Assembly (NCBI GenBank): GCA_049656505.1
Contig: JBASLU010000033.1
Span: forward strand, 1 to 9,994
Direction of reading: 5' to 3'
Origin: UBA1547 sp049656505
Lineage (GTDB): Bacteria > Patescibacteriota > Saccharimonadia > Saccharimonadales > Saccharimonadaceae
DNA length: 9,994 nt
Below are positions 6,751 to 9,994 of this stretch, piece after piece. The notes below the pieces were generated by a model that saw only the letters and a list, made by a program, of their open reading frames with translations, was not told the origin of the DNA and searched no databases. The translations under genes and the position numbers were made by a program. Within the stretch, counting starts at the first letter, position 1. Each line of letters begins with the position of its first letter.

Positions 6751-7359
6751 TTGATTGATAAAAGAAAAGTAAAGAGTAAATTAAATAGCTTGCAAAGACT
6801 AAAAACTTGGCAGTTATTAATTTTGTTAATTCTCGCGTCTTTTATAGCGGCTACCTTTCTACGTTTGAATAATGTCGGCATGATAGAGAGGCGAGAAGCG
6901 GTTATTTCTGCTGATCAAAAAGGTGATGAAGAAATTATAATAAATCGGCTATACGATCTTCAGCGCTATGTATCATCACATATGAATACAGATTTAGGCA
7001 AGGGAGTTTATCTCGAATATAGTTATAAACGTGATATACAGGAAGCTTATGATAGGGCGGCCGTTCAAGGAAATATTTATAAAAAAGCTCAAGAGGCGTG
7101 CGTCCCAAGGTATACAAGTTGGTCCTATGCCTATATACAATGTACTGTTGATGAATTACAGAAATATCCTTCGGCTGATGAACTCAAGCTTCCAACTCCT
7201 GACAGTTATTTGCACTCTTTTGCCTCGCCAGTTTGGTCTCCCGATTTTGCAGGTTTTTCAGTGCTTATATGTGTAGTAATTTTGATAATAATTTTATTGA
7301 GAACAACCTCTGTTATTATCTTAAGGGCATTGCTAAAAAGACACTATAAAAGTATTTAA
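6751..7359 (+). CDS. Two-TM envelope protein with a paired-cysteine outer domain, function unknown
   Basis: 202 aa. A basic N-terminus (1-18) leads into TM1 (about 20-37). An outer domain of about 125 residues follows (40-165), then TM2 (about 168-192) and a basic tail (RALLKRHYKSI), so both ends should be cytoplasmic. The loop holds two cysteines, C117 and C131, in the segment EACVPRYTSWSYAYIQC, a plausible disulfide. Its N-terminal half (RREAVISADQKGDEEIIINRLYDLQRYVSSHMN) is predicted helical. No enzyme motif is seen. The start is TTG, supported by the SD GGGGTGG; no closer ATG would leave TM1 intact. From memory it resembles a conserved Saccharibacteria family. Its position 26 bp after the MFS gene suggests a joint operon, but a role as a transporter accessory is only a guess. 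Confidence 0.82.
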   Translation: MIDKRKVKSKLNSLQRLKTWQLLILLILASFIAATFLRLNNVGMIERREAVISADQKGDEEIIINRLYDLQRYVSSHMNTDLGKGVYLEYSYKRDIQEAYDRAAVQGNIYKKAQEACVPRYTSWSYAYIQCTVDELQKYPSADELKLPTPDSYLHSFASPVWSPDFAGFSVLICVVILIIILLRTTSVIILRALLKRHYKSI

Positions 7360-7363
7360 CCTG

Positions 7364-7390
7364 TTGACATAAATCCCCCTAGAGTGTAAT
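7364..7390 (+). promoter_or_regulatory. Promoter of the small basic protein gene
   Basis: A perfect -35, TTGACA (7364-7369), begins 4 bp after the previous stop. The -10 is TGTAAT (7385-7390, 15-bp spacer) or, less well, TAATCT (7387-7392, 17-bp spacer). The predicted start is near 7397, giving a leader of about 30 nt with a strong SD. Confidence 0.6.
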
Positions 7391-7397
7391 CTACTCT
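7381..7397. promoter_or_regulatory. Possible operator: inverted repeat across the -10
   Basis: AGAGT (7381-7385) and ACTCT (7393-7397) are an exact inverted repeat, separated by 7 bp that contain most of the -10 box. The centre-to-centre distance suits a dimeric repressor, but 5-bp arms are short enough to be chance. Confidence 0.25.
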
Positions 7398-7411
7398 TGT
7401 ATAGCAATAAC

Positions 7412-7417
7412 AGGAGG
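7412..7417 (+). promoter_or_regulatory. Strong Shine-Dalgarno
   Basis: AGGAGG (7412-7417), followed by T, is the best anti-SD match in the window. It lies 11 nt before ATG at 7429, and the palindrome AAGATCTT fills the 8 bases just before the start codon. Confidence 0.8.
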
Positions 7418-7428
7418 TATAAGATCTT

Positions 7429-7635
7429 ATGGCTTACAGTCACACAAACTCAAAGGGTGTTAAATACTATCTACATAGTACAGATGTAACACTACGCGGT
7501 GGTAAGAAACAAACTATTTACTTTTTCGCAAAAGTACCAAAAAATGCTAAGGGTACACCAGTTGACCTACCAGCAGGTAGCGTCGTTAAAGAGAATCCAC
7601 GAAACGGTTTCTTGACAGTCTCTAAGAAAAAATAA
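7429..7635 (+). CDS. Small basic conserved protein, probably highly expressed, function unknown
   Basis: 68 aa and Lys-rich, with a run KKK at the C-terminus. It has no signal peptide, TM segment or cysteine. The sequence reads like a compact beta-rich domain: KGVKYYLHS (9-17), a central TLRGGKKQTIYFFAK (21-35), a PVDLPAGSVVKENPRNGFLT stretch (44-63) and the basic tail. From memory, similar short proteins with this central block and a final ENPRNGFLT recur in CPR genomes without a named function. The gene has its own promoter (TTGACA), the best SD of the window and a UUCG-loop terminator downstream, which together suggest abundant expression. Size and charge would suit binding to a nucleic acid or the ribosome, but nothing in the sequence shows that. 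It is not recognisable as a ribosomal protein. Confidence 0.85.
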   Translation: MAYSHTNSKGVKYYLHSTDVTLRGGKKQTIYFFAKVPKNAKGTPVDLPAGSVVKENPRNGFLTVSKKK

Positions 7636-7647
7636 TTAAATTAACAC

Positions 7648-7677
7648 TTGCACCATAACCACGTTTGGTAGTATAGT
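7648..7677 (+). promoter_or_regulatory. Promoter just upstream of a terminator
   Basis: -35 TTGCAC (7648-7653), 18-bp spacer, -10 TATAGT (7672-7677). The predicted start near 7684 is only about 40 nt before the end of the hairpin terminator's T-run. The elements are good matches, but no long gene follows before that terminator. Confidence 0.4.
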
Positions 7678-7683
7678 ATTAGC

Positions 7684-7725
7684 AAACAAACAGGTGCCAA
7701 AAAATGCCCCTTCGGGGGCTTTTTT
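7684..7725 (+). ncRNA. Possible short transcript or attenuator leader
   Basis: If the promoter at 7648-7677 is active, its RNA would be about 40 nt and would consist of a short leader plus the terminator hairpin. It carries AGGTG (7692-7696) 7 nt before an ATG at 7704. That opens an 8-codon frame (MPLRGLFC, stop TGA 7728-7730) running through the hairpin. Translation of it would disrupt the hairpin and allow read-through towards 7787, an attenuator-like layout. This is inference from layout only. Confidence 0.2.
7699..7725 (+). terminator. Intrinsic terminator with UUCG tetraloop
   Basis: GCCCC (7706-7710), loop TTCG (7711-7714), GGGGC (7715-7719), flanked by AAAAAA before and TTTTTT after (7720-7725). 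This is a classic stable hairpin and U-tract, ending the transcript of the small basic protein. The A-run on the left makes it potentially bidirectional. Confidence 0.92.
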
Positions 7726-7747
7726 GTTGACCTGAGGCTTACTCATA

Positions 7748-7776
7748 TTGACCGAAACGCAATTTAATGCTATAAT
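7748..7776 (+). promoter_or_regulatory. Near-consensus promoter of the 225-aa hypothetical gene
   Basis: -35 TTGACC (7748-7753), exactly 17-bp spacer, -10 TATAAT (7771-7776), with TG at 7768-7769 giving an extended -10. This is the best promoter in the window. Transcription would start near 7783, just before the ATG at 7787, again leaderless. The TTG at 7748 that opens the longest reading frame is therefore the -35 box and not a start codon. Confidence 0.8.
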
Positions 7777-7786
7777 AATAGATATT

Positions 7787-8464
7787 ATGACAAAAAATCC
7801 TCACCAAATGCAAATTAATTTTGATGATGTTCACATTGAAACTACCCCAACTGCGGAAAATACTATAAGTAACGACGAACTAGACGAGCTCTTATTTTCA
7901 CCAAGTTTTCAGAATTTGGATTCAGATATACAAGATAGAGTTTTAGATGAGTGTGCCGAACAGTTGGGTTCATATCACGAGGCCTCATTATTTACAGGAA
8001 TTAAAATCGGCTTAGATTGTGCAACAGTGGCTAAACCAGTCGAAGTTGTTAAAACTCCTGCTTCGGTAACACTACGAGATAGAGCAAACTATCTACATAA
8101 ATCTCTAAGAGAATACTCTAGAGAATCAAGCAACTTTGGGCTTATTGATCATATTACCGATCCATCACGGGTCAGACCTAACGAAATTGATTTTGACCAT
8201 GTAGAAAGGTTAGAAAAATCAGCAAAAAAGCATAATCGATTAGGCAAAAAAGCTTTGGTTGCAGCTCTTGGGTCGATGGATGACCTAATATCTGAAGGCT
8301 TCGATAAAGCTGAGGTTAAGCAAAAACTAACAGAGGAAGCTAGTAATTTTGAGGATTATTATTATAATCCAGATAATAATACCAATCAAGAACCATATAA
8401 AAACGACAATCGTCGAAAAGACTTGCGTAAAGCAACAAGAAAATATCTAGATTTACCCAATTAA
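7787..8464 (+). CDS. Hypothetical soluble acidic protein
   Basis: 225 aa from ATG 7787. The open frame extends 13 codons further up to a TTG at 7748, but that stretch contains the promoter, so it is not translated from this transcript. No signal peptide or TM helix. The acidic N-terminal part (1-60) includes NDELDELLFSP and DSDIQDRVLDECAEQL. The middle (95-165) is helical and mixed in charge (LRDRANYLHKSLREYSRE and VERLEKSAKKHNRLGKKA). The C-terminus is an Asn/Tyr/Asp-rich low-complexity linker (189-208) followed by a basic tail (RRKDLRKATRKYLDLPN). Two cysteines (C56, C78). The acid-to-base charge gradient and linker suggest a binding or adaptor protein, but no family is recognised. It has no SD and a leaderless-type start. 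It is convergent with the other hypothetical gene at 8652-9683. Confidence 0.8.
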   Translation: MTKNPHQMQINFDDVHIETTPTAENTISNDELDELLFSPSFQNLDSDIQDRVLDECAEQLGSYHEASLFTGIKIGLDCATVAKPVEVVKTPASVTLRDRANYLHKSLREYSRESSNFGLIDHITDPSRVRPNEIDFDHVERLEKSAKKHNRLGKKALVAALGSMDDLISEGFDKAEVKQKLTEEASNFEDYYYNPDNNTNQEPYKNDNRRKDLRKATRKYLDLPN

Positions 8465-8532
8465 CTAAGTTTACGTCTTGATTTGTAAATCCAGGGTATG
8501 ATTTAACTGTTTCAAACATAAAATAAGGTACT

Positions 8533-8549
8533 AACGTGTTGGCGTTTTT
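8533..8549 (+). terminator. Weak candidate terminator in the 8465-8651 gap
   Basis: AACGT (8533-8537) can pair with GCGTT (8542-8546), including one G-U pair, around a GTTG loop, and runs into TTTTT. It is short and weak. It is the only terminator-like signal seen in the 187-bp convergent gap; otherwise I see no gene there. Confidence 0.25.
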
Positions 8550-8651
8550 GCTTGTTTTTGTAAAAGTGGTTAACAAGAACAATAATTTCGATAATAATAA
8601 ATCGCGCTATGGGCTGTAGTTTATAAGATTAAAATCAGCGATATAGTTAGT

Positions 8652-9683
8652 TTACGATCTGCGTAATTGTCCATCTATAGAGGAAATTTTATCACGAACT
8701 GCTTTATGGTAAATTTCATCCAATGTTTTATCGGTTTCTATTAAATCAATTTTTAAAGATTGTGTTTGGCTTTCAACAACTTGCGTTGAGTCTCTTAACA
8801 GGGTATCATCTGTTAAATCCTGAAGAACTTCATTTTCGTGTTTGTAGTAATTAATCAGCTGATTAATTTTATTTAATGTAGTTTTATTATCTGACGAATT
8901 CTGTTTTTGACTTATTATTTCTTGATATAATTCAAGTTGATATAATAGCTGCGACGTAATGCCAAGTGCTATAGGTAGGTAATCATCTTTAAAAACCTCT
9001 TCTATGATATAAGTTTCTGAATTAGTTAAGGAGTCGGTTTTATCAGGAGCTAGTTTTGCCAGAGCAGATAAGAGATGTTCTGCGTAATCCTCCGGTATAG
9101 AAATTGTAAGGGGAATAAATCTCGTATCGTCAGCGAGTTTATGACCGAAATCAGGTATTTCCGAAAAAGTTGTTTTTTCCTTTTCAAATACAATATTGAA
9201 TATTTTCTTTTTAATTTTCTTTTTGACAGTTTTATAATTTCCGGTTGTGATATCGACAGTATATACTATAGGACCAATCTCATCATCAATATATTCTAAA
9301 GCTAGGTCAACTTCTTTTTCTAAATCATCCTCTTTATTTTTTATAGATGTTTTAGCGACATTCACTTGAGAACCAAATATATGGTGATTAATCCCCATGT
9401 ATGTAAAAAGGGTTTCTATAACGGTATTTCTTCTTTTTTTAATGTGTCGCTCGATGTCTTCTAAGCGATATTTTTCTGGCGAATGAAGTATATCCACAGA
9501 GGTTAAAGCCAGTTCAGCAAGTCTCTCTTCGGTTATTTCATTTGAATGATTTTGCAACGAAAATTCCTCCGAAACAGTTTTATCGTTATCTAAACTACCC
9601 ATATATCGTTGAGCTCTTAATATGTCATGGACATCTTGAACAGCTCTTTCTTTTTTTAATTCATCAATGGGTCTTTCCGTCAT
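8652..9683 (-). CDS. Hypothetical soluble, highly charged helical protein
   Basis: 343 aa from ATG 9683. The frame stays open upstream to a GTG at 9764, but those 27 codons cover a terminator hairpin (9701-9720) and an extended -10, so they are unlikely to be coding; ATG 9692 (three codons earlier) is a minor alternative. No signal peptide or TM helix, and no cysteine. The N-terminal 1-95 is helical and charged. KTVKKKIKKKIFNIVFEKEK (151-170) is a strongly basic patch. The middle, about 186-245, looks globular (DTRFIPLTISIPEDYAEHLL and YLPIALGITSQLL). The end (246-343) is Gln/Asn/Asp-rich helix, possibly coiled coil. No known domain is recognised. Lack of cysteine and the charge pattern fit a cytoplasmic protein. 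It is convergent with the 7787-8464 gene and transcribed separately from the unit to its right. Confidence 0.75.
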   Translation of the reverse strand: MTERPIDELKKERAVQDVHDILRAQRYMGSLDNDKTVSEEFSLQNHSNEITEERLAELALTSVDILHSPEKYRLEDIERHIKKRRNTVIETLFTYMGINHHIFGSQVNVAKTSIKNKEDDLEKEVDLALEYIDDEIGPIVYTVDITTGNYKTVKKKIKKKIFNIVFEKEKTTFSEIPDFGHKLADDTRFIPLTISIPEDYAEHLLSALAKLAPDKTDSLTNSETYIIEEVFKDDYLPIALGITSQLLYQLELYQEIISQKQNSSDNKTTLNKINQLINYYKHENEVLQDLTDDTLLRDSTQVVESQTQSLKIDLIETDKTLDEIYHKAVRDKISSIDGQLRRS

Positions 9684-9692
9684 AATATACAT

Positions 9693-9701
9693 AATATAAC
9701 A
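9693..9701 (-). promoter_or_regulatory. Extended -10 promoter placed directly after a terminator
   Basis: Minus strand TGTTATATT (9701-9693) is TGn plus TATATT, ending 9 bp before ATG 9683. The overlapping TATTAT (9696-9691) would leave 7 bp. The first T belongs to the T-run of the preceding terminator. No -35 is possible without using the hairpin arms. There is no SD, so the start is probably leaderless. Confidence 0.5.
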
Positions 9702-9720
9702 AAAAGCCTCCGAAGAGGCT
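9701..9720 (-). terminator. Intrinsic terminator with UUCG tetraloop
   Basis: Minus strand AGCCTC, loop TTCG, GAGGCT, then TTTTTG: a 6-bp GC-rich stem with a U-tract. It ends a minus-strand transcript that enters from the right edge of the window. It shows that the region just upstream of 9683 is not the beginning of the following protein. Confidence 0.85.
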
Positions 9721-9927
9721 ATTCGTCTAAATTGGTGGGGATTGGCTAAGGCTATTTGAAACACGGCTACTTGAAGATGTCTTGTCGGATATAGCTTTTG
9801 GTTGGGGTAATATAAAGAAATCTATTGGTAAGGCTAGGGCAGGCGTACTGACCGAGGTAAGCTACGTTCTCTAAGATCGTAAGGAGTATAAGACGAAATA
9901 GTTTGAAACAATACCATCTGATAACAT
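9721..9927. other. Unexplained stretch upstream of the terminator
   Basis: About 200 bp with no gene that I can support. It is less AT-rich than its surroundings. The plus strand has an open frame from 9731 to a TAA at 9872-9874 (about 47 codons, including GDWLRLFETRLLEDVLSDIA), but with no ATG/GTG/TTG start or SD. The minus strand also has open frames without starts. It could be a long 3' untranslated region, a structured RNA, or a decayed gene fragment. GGCTA occurs four times (9744, 9750, 9765, 9832), and no rRNA, tRNA, tmRNA or RNase P signature was recognised. Confidence 0.3.
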
Positions 9928-9994
9928 TTAGCCGTTAGGGTTAAAGCCATAAAGTTGGTCTTGGTCTTTCTTAATAACCTGCTCAACTGAAACA
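9928..9994 (-). CDS. Possible C-terminal end of a gene running off the right edge
   Basis: Reading the minus strand from 9993, 21 codons end in LYGFNPNG and a TAA at 9928-9930. The composition (KKDQDQ) fits the coding style of this genome, and a minus-strand terminator lies downstream at 9701-9720, which requires an upstream unit. A second minus-strand frame from 9992 is also open to a TAG at 9834, so the frame is not certain. Too little is visible to name a product. Confidence 0.35.
   Translation of the reverse strand, partial: VSVEQVIKKDQDQLYGFNPNG

Noticed and set aside
7031..7276. Plus-strand open frame with an ATG inside the 6751-7359 gene
   Set aside because: It overlaps a well-supported membrane protein in another frame and has no SD or family resemblance.
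7650..7700. tRNA-like segment (GGTAGTATAGT and paired GCACC/GGTGC ends)
   Set aside because: There is no T-loop GTTCRA and no proper anticodon arm, and the sequence is better explained as a promoter.
8447..8494. Inverted repeat CTAGATTTAC / GTAAATCCAG at the end of the 7787-8464 gene as a terminator
   Set aside because: The loop is 28 nt, one pair is mismatched and no T-run follows, so it is too weak to call.
8340..8582. 80-codon minus-strand frame over the end of the 7787-8464 gene
   Set aside because: It is Tyr/Asn-rich because it is antisense to the low-complexity C-terminus of the other protein. No SD or promoter was found.
8508..9910. 10-bp inverted repeat TGTTTCAAAC (8508-8517) and GTTTGAAACA (9901-9910) flanking the 8652-9683 gene, as in a mobile element
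   Set aside because: A single 10-bp match in 10 kb is near chance level. There is no transposase, no target duplication and no composition change in the gene.
1..9994. UGA recoding as in Gracilibacteria/Absconditabacteria
   Set aside because: All genes are intact under the standard code with no in-frame TGA, and conserved Trp and Gly positions use TGG and GGN.

Overview
AT-rich, gene-dense bacterial DNA that looks like a Patescibacteria (CPR) chromosome, most likely Candidatus Saccharibacteria. The reasons are: an archaeal-size aspartyl-tRNA synthetase without the bacterial insertion domain; several small membrane or secreted proteins that, from memory only, resemble families conserved in Saccharibacteria; short intergenic gaps; and widespread leaderless-type promoters. 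Reading frames are intact under the standard code and Trp is TGG, so this is not a UGA-recoding lineage such as Gracilibacteria. No phage, insertion sequence, CRISPR array, rRNA or tRNA was recognised.

Layout. 1-1766: a terminator, a membrane-anchored DsbA-like thiol oxidoreductase (minus) and, divergent from it over overlapping promoters, a DUF21/CBS membrane protein (plus). 1847-4145 (plus): aspS, then a secreted or anchored helical protein and a small single-pass membrane protein that sit 2 bp apart. 4142-5404 (minus): murC, convergent with the previous gene; the stop codons overlap and lie inside a hairpin terminator. 5477-7359 (plus): an MFS transporter followed by a two-TM protein. 7429-7635: a small basic protein with the strongest promoter and Shine-Dalgarno (SD) signals in the window. 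7640-7730: a promoter followed almost at once by a terminator. 7787-8464 (plus) and 8652-9683 (minus): two convergent soluble hypothetical proteins. 9701-9720: a terminator for a minus-strand unit entering from the right edge. 9721-9994: poorly explained sequence, perhaps with the C-terminus of a gene.

How the genes fit together. Most of the window serves the cell envelope: a peptidoglycan precursor ligase, a transporter, an extracytoplasmic disulfide catalyst and three envelope proteins, two of which carry a pair of cysteines on the outer side that could be its substrates. The AspRS has residues typical of the non-discriminating enzyme, which implies that Asn-tRNA is made by GatCAB amidation.

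Expression. At least six genes have a -10 box ending 6-10 bp before ATG and no SD, so they are probably leaderless. Three others (GTG, TTG and ATG starts) have clear SDs. Two long open frames have misleading 5' ends: one apparent start lies in a -35 box and the other lies upstream of a terminator hairpin. Both starts are corrected here.
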